This document shows, one piece after another, positions 1 through 6,434 of a stretch of 9,947 bases of DNA; positions within the stretch are counted from its first letter, which is position 1; the number at the start of each line of letters is the position of its first letter. Source of the DNA: Candidatus Melainabacteria bacterium. GTDB lineage: Bacteria > Cyanobacteriota > Vampirovibrionia > Obscuribacterales > Obscuribacteraceae. The notes under the pieces are model-generated. The model was not told where the DNA came from and ran no database searches. It was given only the letters and a program-made list of their open reading frames with translations. The stretch is taken from positions 1 to 9,947 of the forward strand of contig PSRH01000102.1 in assembly GCA_003175915.1 (NCBI GenBank), read 5' to 3'. The translations under genes and the position numbers were made by a program.

Positions 1-39
1 CCCCCCACATTTATCTAGAAAGTCCTGGAGGAAAAAGCT

Positions 40-579
40 ATGAGTCTTGCCAATATATCTATCGTGGGGAATCTTGTGAAGCCCCCGGAGCAAATGCATT
101 TTTCAAGCGGAAAGGTAAAAACGACCCTGGTCGTGGCGGTGAATACCTTTGGAAGACCGAACCGCGGCGGCGATGCGGCCGACTTTTATAAAGTGGAGAC
201 ATGGGGAAAATTGGCTGAACTGGCCGGACAGTACCTCGCCAAAGGTAATCAGGTCGCGGTTTCTGGCCGCTTGCTATTCGACCGTTGGACGGACAAGCAG
301 GGAAAAAACCGCTTTACGCCTGTGGTTGAGGCTGCCCAATTATCACTGCCTTCCAGACTGAAAGTGGTGGATGGGCAGAACGAGGGCGACAATCAGGAAT
401 CAAAGACTAGCGGTAACGTGATTACCGGTACCATGCCGTGTTCTGAGGAAGATGATCTGTTTGAAAGTGATGAGGTTGCTTTCGAGGAAGGCGAATCTTC
501 TTCCGGATTATCTGGCGCTACCGATGGTGAGGGGTTGAAAAAGAGCAAAGGGAAGTTATTGGAGGCTAAATCAGCTTAG
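40..579 (+). CDS. ssb: Single-stranded DNA-binding protein (SSB)
   Basis: Binds single-stranded DNA during replication, recombination and repair. Residues 1-107 read as a bacterial SSB OB-fold: the N-terminus SLANISIVGNLVKPPE, a FYKVETWGKLAELAGQYLAKG block near residues 49-69, and VAVSGRLLFDRW near 72-83 are the usual family landmarks. A GGAGG ribosome site at 27-31 lies 8 bases before the ATG and decides the start. The C-terminal region is unusual. Family members normally end in an acidic tip of the DDDIPF type that recruits partner proteins. Here an acidic stretch containing EEDDLFESDE sits at about 135-152, and the protein continues for roughly 25 more residues to a basic end (LKKSKGKLLEAKSA). 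The gene stands alone, without the rpsF/rpsR neighbours seen in many bacteria, and is followed by its own terminator. It could be a second, specialised SSB rather than the main one. Confidence 0.93.
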   Translation: MSLANISIVGNLVKPPEQMHFSSGKVKTTLVVAVNTFGRPNRGGDAADFYKVETWGKLAELAGQYLAKGNQVAVSGRLLFDRWTDKQGKNRFTPVVEAAQLSLPSRLKVVDGQNEGDNQESKTSGNVITGTMPCSEEDDLFESDEVAFEEGESSSGLSGATDGEGLKKSKGKLLEAKSA

Positions 580-606
580 AAAGCTTTTTGACGCAGAAAG
601 AGAAGT

Positions 607-650
607 CGATTAGGAAGAGGATCCCAGGCCGCTTCCTAATCGCCCTTTTT
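607..650 (+). terminator. Rho-independent terminator after ssb, possibly bidirectional
   Basis: A perfect 11-bp inverted repeat (CGATTAGGAAG at 607-617 and its complement at 632-642) with a 14-nt loop is followed by CCC and five Ts (646-650). This is a standard intrinsic terminator for ssb. The minus-strand gene ending at 694 converges on it. In that direction the hairpin is followed by a pyrimidine-rich stretch rather than a clean T-run, so any minus-strand activity would be weaker. Confidence 0.85.
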
Positions 651-693
651 CTATAGCCGGTGTTTGGTGGTTTAGGCGCAGACTTGTCAGGAA

Positions 694-1113
694 CTACCAG
701 CCCTTCTTCCCGTGCAGTATGCCCTTTTCAAAGCCTTTGCCCAGACCGTGCTTGTTCTGTTCTTCAAGCAGCTCCATTTCCTTTCTTGCCATGCCCGATG
801 ATTGGGGAACTGCAATACCGCCGGTCTCAAAGCCTTTCTTTGCCATTCCAGGAGAAATCGCACCCTTTCTTGCAAAAGGAGGTGCAGTGTGAGGCATTTC
901 GTTTTTGTAAATCTGGTTGACCATGTGCTCATCTAAAGCTCTGACTTGTCCTTTTGGATGTTCGGCATTCAGCCAATGCTGCATCGCACTTCTTTGAGAG
1001 GCATTAAAAGAATGCTTGTATTCCGGTCCGCCTTTTGCGTGGCTCGGATTAGCGGGAAAAACCAACATTGACATAATCGCAGTAAAACTGGTTACTATCG
1101 CTAACGGACGCAT
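694..1113 (-). CDS. Small secreted protein, paralog of its upstream neighbour
   Basis: A 139-residue protein of no family I recognise. Residues 1-26 are a signal peptide: MRP, a hydrophobic stretch ending in MLVFP, then SHA before K27, which fits signal peptidase I. There is no lipobox. The mature part has a NASQRSAMQHWLNAEHP motif (37-53), then a glycine- and lysine-rich tail with three loosely similar GMAKKG-type units near 89, 107 and 123. The start is the ATG at 1113, not the in-frame GTG at 1134: the GGAGG at 1123-1127 lies 9 bases before the ATG and within the longer reading frame, and the neighbour's start aligns here. The gene at 1145-1405 has the same signal peptide layout and core motif, so the two arose by tandem duplication. 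They are probably co-transcribed. The mature protein probably acts outside the cytoplasmic membrane; its function is unknown. Confidence 0.75.
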   Translation of the reverse strand: MRPLAIVTSFTAIMSMLVFPANPSHAKGGPEYKHSFNASQRSAMQHWLNAEHPKGQVRALDEHMVNQIYKNEMPHTAPPFARKGAISPGMAKKGFETGGIAVPQSSGMARKEMELLEEQNKHGLGKGFEKGILHGKKGW

Positions 1114-1130
1114 ACATTTCTTCCTCCAGA
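1109..1130 (-). promoter_or_regulatory. Duplicated translation leader of the secreted paralogs (copy 1)
   Basis: On the minus strand the sequence TCTGGAGGAAGAA (1118-1130) precedes the ATGCG start of the 139-residue gene. The same 13 bases occur at 1409-1421 before the ATGCG start of the 86-residue gene; the two copies differ only in the three or four bases between this block and the ATG. It contains the ribosome site GGAGG and fixes both start codons. The shared leader shows that the duplication included the translation-initiation region. Confidence 0.7.
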
Positions 1131-1144
1131 TCACTATCCCCTTC

Positions 1145-1405
1145 TTATTTTTTTCCGGTCTTCCCTGACGAAGAAGCAGCCGTAGTTACTGGGCTTTTTT
1201 TCGTTGTGCCAGTGGGAACAGCCCCTTTCTTTGCCGGTGTTTTGGTTGGCTCATCTGCATTCAGCATTTGCTGTAACTTGCTTTTATCTGCCGCGCTGAG
1301 GGGAGGCTTAGCCGCCGGTTCGTCTTTGGCTTGGCTAAGTTCAGTCGGAAAAACGAACATCGAGATGATCACGGACAGGCTGGTCAGTATACTTAAGCAA
1401 CGCAT
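1145..1405 (-). CDS. Small secreted protein, shorter tandem paralog
   Basis: An 86-residue protein. The signal peptide occupies residues 1-26 (MRCLSILTSL, then MFVFP, ending SQA before K27), closely matching the neighbour at 694-1113. The LNA tripeptide falls at residues 48-50 in both proteins, within SAADKSKLQQMLNADEP here. A second shared block, AKKGAVPTGTTKK, matches ARKGAISPGMAKK in the longer paralog, which carries an extra segment of about 26 residues between the two blocks. The rest is a low-complexity Ser/Thr/Lys/Ala tail ending GKTGKK, probably disordered. GGAGG at 1414-1418 lies 8 bases before the ATG. It sits 31 bases upstream of its paralog's start codon and 37 bases downstream of the membrane-protein gene, so an operon is likely. 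No function can be assigned. Confidence 0.72.
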   Translation of the reverse strand: MRCLSILTSLSVIISMFVFPTELSQAKDEPAAKPPLSAADKSKLQQMLNADEPTKTPAKKGAVPTGTTKKSPVTTAASSSGKTGKK

Positions 1406-1442
1406 ACGTTCTTCCTCCAGAGTATTACTTGATTTCGAGAAG

Positions 1443-1856
1443 CTAGGCCACCTTTTTTTGGAGCTGTTTCAGCAGTCCTATGTAGGCAATGAGAAATACA
1501 ATGTCAACTAGATAGACAATGACGATATGAATGACCTTAAAGTTCTCGCTCGACTGAATCAGCTGTCCTACAAGAGGAGCAGTTCCGAAAGTGGCTGCGA
1601 AATAGAGGAACCAGGAGAGTGGGGTAATAAATGAGAGACCCGACTGCTTCAACTTGAGTATCGCATAGATGCTAACCAGTGCCCAGAGAGTCAGAAAGAT
1701 TATGTAACCATATCCAGTTGCATGAGTCAGATCATTCTTCCAAATCAAGAATACCGATCTCTGGAGGATACCCAGAATGAATGCGAGGATAGAAACGAGC
1801 GTATAAACTTTGAGAAAAGTTATTAGTATTACCTCCGCTTGCATGGAGATCGTCAA
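1443..1856 (-). CDS. Four-helix integral membrane protein of unknown function
   Basis: A 137-residue, strongly hydrophobic protein with four likely transmembrane helices at about residues 7-31, 49-68, 75-100 and 107-130, and a lysine-rich C-terminus (LKQLQKKVA). I recognise no family signature or catalytic motif. The longest frame begins with TTG at 1856; an in-frame ATG at 1844 is the other candidate, and neither has a convincing ribosome site. A GGAGG at about 1831-1835 lies inside the frame but is not followed by a usable start at normal spacing. The two TTGACA hexamers upstream lie close enough that a transcript could start near 1850, which would favour the ATG and a very short leader. 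It is the first gene of the minus-strand unit that continues with the two secreted paralogs. Confidence 0.65.
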   Translation of the reverse strand: MTISMQAEVILITFLKVYTLVSILAFILGILQRSVFLIWKNDLTHATGYGYIIFLTLWALVSIYAILKLKQSGLSFITPLSWFLYFAATFGTAPLVGQLIQSSENFKVIHIVIVYLVDIVFLIAYIGLLKQLQKKVA

Positions 1857-1871
1857 TGATAACTTACCATA

Positions 1872-1914
1872 CTCTTGAAAATGTCAATTGAAATGTCAAT
1901 TGGGCTCTCAAGAG
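1872..1914. repeat. 12-bp tandem repeat with doubled TTGACA, inside a short inverted repeat
   Basis: The unit AAATGTCAATTG occurs twice head to tail at 1879-1890 and 1891-1902. Read on the minus strand each unit is CAATTGACATTT and contains the consensus -35 hexamer TTGACA (1882-1887 and 1894-1899). The pair is flanked by a 7-bp inverted repeat, CTCTTGA at 1872-1878 and TCAAGAG at 1908-1914. It lies between the divergent genes starting near 1856 and at 1942. With 17-bp spacing the proximal TTGACA faces AGTTAT at 1859-1864, a weak -10 match. A promoter for the minus-strand unit, or an operator controlling both sides, is plausible but not proven. Confidence 0.5.
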
Positions 1915-1941
1915 CTTACTCGACAGGCTGACAGGTGAACC

Positions 1942-2826
1942 ATGCTCGATTTGCCCGATATAGCCATCATCGGTCCAGGAAAAGTCGGGACAAGCATAGC
2001 TGTCCTGGCAAAACAAAATGGTTACCGCATTTCTGCCATTTCTGGTCGCGACGAGAAAAGAACACGTGATGCAGCCAAGCTAATCGGTGGCGATGTCAAA
2101 GTGTGCTCGCCGGCGGAGGCCACTGGCGCAGCTCGATTGGTTCTTCTAGCGGTAAGTGATGGTGCGATTGAATCGATTTGCCAAGATCTCGCCAAGTGCA
2201 AATCCTTTTCGCCAGGGCAAATTGTCGCTCACATGAGCGGTGCTTTGAGCAGTGAGGCACTCGCCTCAGCACGGGATCTTGGTGGCGCCAAAATTGGTTC
2301 AATCCACCCTTTGCAGATGTTTCCAACTGTGGATGCTGCTCTGGAAGTCATGCCCGGAAGCCACTGGTTTTGCGAGGGCGAACCGGAAGCCCTTTTAGTT
2401 CTTAAGCAGCTTGTCTTGAACATTGGTGGCATGGCACACACCATTAGTTCCGAGAACAAGGCCCTCTATCATTGCGCATCCGCAATTGCCTGTAACTATC
2501 TAAATGCTTTGCTAGATGTTGCACTAGCTGTTGCGGAAAAGTCCGGACTTGATCGGAAGACCGCTTGGGAAGCGCTGGTGCCTCTGGTAGATGCAACTAT
2601 AAATAACATAGACAAACTTGGTACTGTCGATGCACTTACAGGACCAATCGCAAGAGGCGACGTTCAAACGGTAAGTCAGCATCTTGCTGGGCTTAGCGCC
2701 CTTGGTCCGGAGATAAATGACATTTATAAGGCATTGGGCAAGTGGACGATCCGACTCGCCCACGAGAAGGGCTCGCTTACGCCTGAAACCGAGGGGAAAC
2801 TAAGTAAACTGTTCAAAGAAAAATAG
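1942..2826 (+). CDS. Rossmann-like / DUF2520 NAD(P)-dependent oxidoreductase family protein
   Basis: A 294-residue cytoplasmic protein of the family combining an N-terminal Rossmann-like domain with a C-terminal helical DUF2520 domain. The nucleotide-binding loop is GPGKVG at residues 11-16 after the first strand (IAIIG). Family landmarks follow in order: AVSDGAI at 70-76, AHMSGALSSEAL at 96-107, SIHPLQMFP at 120-128, the helix ALYHCASAIACNYLNAL at 174-190, and LTGPIARGD at 232-240. The length is normal and no key motif looks broken. Family members are presumed dehydrogenases or reductases. Some lie near pantothenate genes and have been considered as ketopantoate reductases, but no pan gene is visible here, so the substrate is open. 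An AGGTG ribosome site lies at 1933-1937. The next gene begins about 20 bases after the stop, suggesting one transcript. Confidence 0.85.
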   Translation: MLDLPDIAIIGPGKVGTSIAVLAKQNGYRISAISGRDEKRTRDAAKLIGGDVKVCSPAEATGAARLVLLAVSDGAIESICQDLAKCKSFSPGQIVAHMSGALSSEALASARDLGGAKIGSIHPLQMFPTVDAALEVMPGSHWFCEGEPEALLVLKQLVLNIGGMAHTISSENKALYHCASAIACNYLNALLDVALAVAEKSGLDRKTAWEALVPLVDATINNIDKLGTVDALTGPIARGDVQTVSQHLAGLSALGPEINDIYKALGKWTIRLAHEKGSLTPETEGKLSKLFKEK

Positions 2827-2848
2827 TGTCACGTGATATCGTTTGTTC

Positions 2849-4324
2849 ATGGAAAACGGCAAACAATCAAAACGAGTCGGAGCGCAGATTTTGTTTGTGT
2901 TTGCCCTTGCCATCAATGGCTTTTTCATCCTCGCTCTTGAAATCATCGGTGCACGTCTTGTGGCACCGTACTATGGCAGCACTATCTTCGTCTGGAGTTC
3001 CCTAATAACGGTCACCCTTGGAGCACTTGCACTCGGCTACGGTATAGGTGGCACTTTAAGTGAACGCAATGATAAGCCGAAAAAAATGTTCTATTGGTTT
3101 ATCGCGGTGGGTAGCGCCCTCTCCTTTTTTATTCCCGACCTGGCATCGCTGATTTTGCCCAAGTTCTACGATCTTGGCTATACTTTCGCTCCTTTACTTG
3201 GCGCGGTTATTTTGTTCTTTGTACCGCTATGTCTTCTCTCCGCCGCTACTACCGTGGCTGTACAAATAGCATCTTTACAGAGCGGAAAAGTGGCAATTGC
3301 GGCTGGAAATGTTTTTGCAATTAGTACAGTTGGATCTATCCTTGGTGCTCTCGCCAGCGGTTTCGTGCTAATCCCACTTATGTCAATCGACACAGCATTA
3401 AAGGTAATGAGCGGCTGCCTTTTGTGCATCTCCCTTCTTGGATGTATGTCTTGTGATTCTTCATCTGGACGTCGATCACTCATATTGATTGCTTCGTTAG
3501 GGGCAGTATTTGCTGCTACGATGTTTTTAGGGAAGCACGAAAAGTTTCTCTTTAGAAGGGATAGTCTTTACGGGCAAGTAGAAGTGCGGATTGTACCTCG
3601 CTACGGGCGTTGTCTTTTTGTCGATCAGCTCTTTCAAGGATGCCAGCTCTCGCCATATGCCAAAAGAAGTTTCCCGGTTTTCGATAGGTTAATTGCACCA
3701 CTGGAACTGGTAAAGAGCTCACCAAAGAAAGTCCTTTTTCTCGGCCTGGGCGCCGCCGTCTGCCCAAATCTGATCAGGGGACAAGACGTGGATATTACGG
3801 TAGTCGAGATTGATCCAGTTATTGAAGAAGTTGCTGCACGGTACTTTGGTTTCGAACAGGGTGAGCGTGTGAAAATCGTCGTCGATGATGCTCGAGTTTT
3901 TCTCCAAGAGAACCAGGATCGCTTTGATTTGATCGTTATTGATCTCTATAGAGGAGCCTCATCTGATCCTTTTGTGTGGACAAGGGAAATGTACGAATCA
4001 GTCAAGAGATCACTGAAACCTGGAGGTATCGTTAGTATCAACTCATTCGGAGTTCTGGACGTGCGTAAGGGACTTCTTGATGATTTTGTTGTGACGCTGA
4101 GATCCGTTTTTCCTCACGTTGTTGTCTATTCACAATTCTCGAGTATATTTCGCAATGTGGTAATTTACGCATCGGATGATAATCAGGTGTCGAAGCTGGG
4201 CCAGGACCTAGCAGCTGAAGGCGCAGTAATAACGGATCGCCATAACTGGGTCGATTATAAGCATGCGGCTTCGGCGATTGAGCTCATAAAGTATTCGAAG
4301 ATGCTCTATCCCAGAAGCCAATAA
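2849..4324 (+). CDS. Membrane-anchored spermidine-synthase-like (fused MFS/SpdSyn type) protein
   Basis: A roughly 491-residue protein joining about seven membrane helices to a Rossmann methyltransferase fold of the spermidine synthase type. Positions here count from the TTG at 2843; the in-frame ATG at 2849 is an equally likely start, and neither has a clear ribosome site. The segment ALEIIGARLVAPYYGS (31-46) and the GSILGALASGF segment (164-174) are typical of the fused MFS/spermidine synthase family. The soluble half begins near 238 (RRDSLYGQVEV). It has a cofactor loop LGLGAA (300-305), VVEIDP (320-325) whose acidic residue would hold the ribose of the S-adenosyl cofactor, DDARVFL (348-354), and DLIVIDLY (362-369). 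Polyamine synthases have GGGDG at the cofactor loop; here the Asp is missing, so true aminopropyl transfer to putrescine is doubtful. The gene sits between the DUF2520 gene and a lipoprotein gene with gaps of about 20 and 14 bases, suggesting one operon. Confidence 0.85.
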   Translation: MENGKQSKRVGAQILFVFALAINGFFILALEIIGARLVAPYYGSTIFVWSSLITVTLGALALGYGIGGTLSERNDKPKKMFYWFIAVGSALSFFIPDLASLILPKFYDLGYTFAPLLGAVILFFVPLCLLSAATTVAVQIASLQSGKVAIAAGNVFAISTVGSILGALASGFVLIPLMSIDTALKVMSGCLLCISLLGCMSCDSSSGRRSLILIASLGAVFAATMFLGKHEKFLFRRDSLYGQVEVRIVPRYGRCLFVDQLFQGCQLSPYAKRSFPVFDRLIAPLELVKSSPKKVLFLGLGAAVCPNLIRGQDVDITVVEIDPVIEEVAARYFGFEQGERVKIVVDDARVFLQENQDRFDLIVIDLYRGASSDPFVWTREMYESVKRSLKPGGIVSINSFGVLDVRKGLLDDFVVTLRSVFPHVVVYSQFSSIFRNVVIYASDDNQVSKLGQDLAAEGAVITDRHNWVDYKHAASAIELIKYSKMLYPRSQ

Positions 4325-4338
4325 TCTATAGATTAGTT

Positions 4339-5004
4339 ATGGTTCGATTACCCACCTTTATTTTTATCGTGCTAGTTCTGTTGAGCAATGCCTGCAGCCG
4401 GAACGAACCCAATACTGGCAAACACAAGGCGTCAGAGGACAAAGCCGCAGTCGCGGTGGAAAGGCTGCCTCCGGAAGTTCAACGCAAAGAATTGGACATA
4501 CCAGGGCGCCGTGGTTTGCGCTCAGAAGGCCCTCATACCGACTGGTTCTTTCATTGCTATACGAATTTTGCATACACGCTGACAGACGAGCAAAAATCTG
4601 GCACAGGCACGACCGTTAGGATTACCATCACTAAAGTGAACATCAAGATCACTTTGCCGATAGTTATGTGGATACCCAAAAATGCGGCTCAGAAAGTAAT
4701 TGATCACGAAAAGGGGCATGTACGAATCTGCACGCGCATTTATGAGAACGCAGAATCGGCTGCAAGGGATGCCGCAACCAGGGTAGTCGGTAGCAACTTT
4801 CAAGGACAGGGGGACACCGTCGAAGCCGCTTATGTTGAAGCGGTCAATAAGGCCGCGGAGGAAGTCTGCACAACCTATCGCAAGAATACTGCTGACAAGG
4901 CAGATGGTGTGTCCAAAATATACGACGATCTCACCGCTGGCAGTACCACACTTATGTCAGTCGATAGGTCGATAGATGAGGCATTTAATCGCTTTTTGCG
5001 ATGA
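4339..5004 (+). CDS. Putative lipoprotein with HEKGH metalloprotease-type motif (DUF922-like)
   Basis: A 221-residue exported protein. The N-terminus (MVRLP, then hydrophobic IFIVLVLL) ends in SNAC with Cys19 as candidate lipidated residue; the -3 Ser and -2 Asn make this a non-ideal lipobox. After a polar linker (20-60) comes a compact domain. At 123-127 it has HEKGH inside the helix QKVIDHEKGHVRICTRIYE, matching the HExxH zinc-binding motif of metallopeptidases, with two His and a Glu in place. The surroundings (WIPKNAAQKVIDHEKGH) recall DUF922, a family of predicted secreted zinc proteases, but that is recognition from memory and the third zinc ligand is not identified. Cys73, Cys131 and Cys177 could form disulfides. 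It is the last gene of the plus-strand unit, 14 bases after the spermidine-synthase-like gene. No ribosome site is evident, so translation may be coupled. Confidence 0.65.
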   Translation: MVRLPTFIFIVLVLLSNACSRNEPNTGKHKASEDKAAVAVERLPPEVQRKELDIPGRRGLRSEGPHTDWFFHCYTNFAYTLTDEQKSGTGTTVRITITKVNIKITLPIVMWIPKNAAQKVIDHEKGHVRICTRIYENAESAARDAATRVVGSNFQGQGDTVEAAYVEAVNKAAEEVCTTYRKNTADKADGVSKIYDDLTAGSTTLMSVDRSIDEAFNRFLR

Positions 5005-5038
5005 TAAAAGGATTGACAGCGGAATATTTGGAGTATGG

Positions 5039-6364
5039 CTAGAAGTTCGGATGCTTCAGGCGAATCTGATTGAGTCGCTGGTTAATCTTGCCGATATCAC
5101 TTAGGCGATTTTCTGTCGACAATACCTGGACGAAATACCTTAGAGCACCGGCGAACTTGGGATCATCCTCAGCCCTGATTTTTTGGCGCGCGTCGTAGGC
5201 ATTGACCTTTTGTTCAACTGCTGTAATGTAGCCTTGCGGATCGGCAAGAATATGGGCATCGTTCAAGCACTCAAATCCGAGAACCCAGCGAGTTACTGGA
5301 GCGGAATTGCTCTTTGAGGGCGGAGCAATGGGCGCGATGTTAGCAGTCGTCTTCGATTTTGCGTCTTTAGATGCGTTTTCTTGAGCATCAATGCTTTCGT
5401 TTAGATGCTTGATTGCGTCTGAGACCTTCGCTTCATCACTGGAGCTGGCAACTATTTGTTCTTCGATGGACTTAAATGCCGTGACGAATGGCGCGATACC
5501 CACACCATGTTTCTGAAGGTCTTTAATCCTATCCAATAGTTTTTGACGTTCTTCTTGCAGAATACCTGGATAGGCACGTAGATCGGCCAAATCGCCGTTC
5601 GCACCAGCTTGGATGACTGCAATCGGCGAAAGCGCCGCCTGGATCGATGCATCCAGACTCCTGATCAGATTTGGTACAAACATGACAATCCTTGACAGTC
5701 CTCCTTTTGAAGGATCAAGAAAAGCAATCTTGATAGACCTGATTTCTTGAGGGGTTGCGGCCGCCAGAGCCTGTTTTGCCATTCTAAGGGCTGAATACTT
5801 TATGTCACCGTCTGTGGCTAGGCTATCGAGATCCGTAGTCACCTCAATTTCTTTGTCCTTAATCACTGTATTGACTCGGCGGCCAGGCATAAACTCACTG
5901 GCCTCCAGCGCATTGTTAATCTTCTTGGCAGGATCTTCGATTTCGCCGGGCGTCACTTGTATCGAAGATAAAAGTTCTTCTTTACCGACTTCCCCAGAGG
6001 CGAACGCTTTGATGTCAACGGAGGTGACGTCGATTTGATTATATCTGTTGAGGTTGGTGCTGCTGAAAAAGAAAACCCTTACTCGCGTAATACCAGGGTC
6101 AAGCGCAGTTACCGTTTTTGCCATCAAAATTGCGTCTATCTTCAGATCCTGTTCGTTAGCTTTGTAATGGCGATAAGTCGAAATGAGCGCTTGTTGGTTA
6201 TCTACCCTGGCAGTAACCCGAGCACCAGGTTCGAGGATATGTTGTTTGTCAATGGCAGCGATGATTTCTGCGGGTGTGGTCGGCGTTGGGCCAGCTAAAG
6301 CTGGTGCTAATTGAAATACAAGTGCCAGGTAAAAAACAAACCGTCCATACCTGTGTAAAAACAC
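5039..6364 (-). CDS. Secreted protein with an internal domain duplication, function unknown
   Basis: A 441-residue protein. Residues 1-24 form a signal peptide (MFLHRYGRF, hydrophobic FYLALVFQLAP, then ALA before Gly25). The start is GTG at 6364, supported by a GGGAGGG ribosome site at 6371-6377. Two similar domains follow. Copy 1 (about 32-121) has EIIAAIDKQHILEPGARV and DLKIDAILMAKTVTALDPGI. Copy 2 (about 146-236) has KKINNALEASEFMPGRRV and DIKYSALRMAKQALAAATPQ. Both continue with an Arg/Lys-rich strand (TRVRVFFF and RSIKIAFL). From about 255-345 the sequence is helical and charged (LQEERQKLLDRIKDLQKHG), perhaps coiled coil, then a Ser/Lys/Ala-rich linker and a C-terminal helical part containing WVLGFECLNDAH. 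The TadG-like gene lies just upstream on the same strand, so the two may be co-expressed at the cell surface. I recognise no family. Confidence 0.72.
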   Translation of the reverse strand: MFLHRYGRFVFYLALVFQLAPALAGPTPTTPAEIIAAIDKQHILEPGARVTARVDNQQALISTYRHYKANEQDLKIDAILMAKTVTALDPGITRVRVFFFSSTNLNRYNQIDVTSVDIKAFASGEVGKEELLSSIQVTPGEIEDPAKKINNALEASEFMPGRRVNTVIKDKEIEVTTDLDSLATDGDIKYSALRMAKQALAAATPQEIRSIKIAFLDPSKGGLSRIVMFVPNLIRSLDASIQAALSPIAVIQAGANGDLADLRAYPGILQEERQKLLDRIKDLQKHGVGIAPFVTAFKSIEEQIVASSSDEAKVSDAIKHLNESIDAQENASKDAKSKTTANIAPIAPPSKSNSAPVTRWVLGFECLNDAHILADPQGYITAVEQKVNAYDARQKIRAEDDPKFAGALRYFVQVLSTENRLSDIGKINQRLNQIRLKHPNF

Positions 6365-6434
6365 GCCAAGCCCTCCCAGCCAAACAACCTCAACAAAGTA
6401 TCACCAACTTCAACATGGCACAAGCACGAGCTTG

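Noticed and set aside
1114..1134. GTG start at 1134 for the 139-residue secreted protein
   Set aside because: The ribosome site lies within this extension, the paralog aligns from the ATG at 1113, and the signal peptide is normal only from that ATG.
3178..3483. 101-codon minus-strand frame opposite the membrane part of the spermidine-synthase-like gene
   Set aside because: No family signature or signal; the plus-strand gene has clear motifs through the same bases.
5005..5038. Gap between the convergent lipoprotein and 441-residue protein genes, checked for a terminator
   Set aside because: No hairpin with a T-run is visible in these 34 bases.
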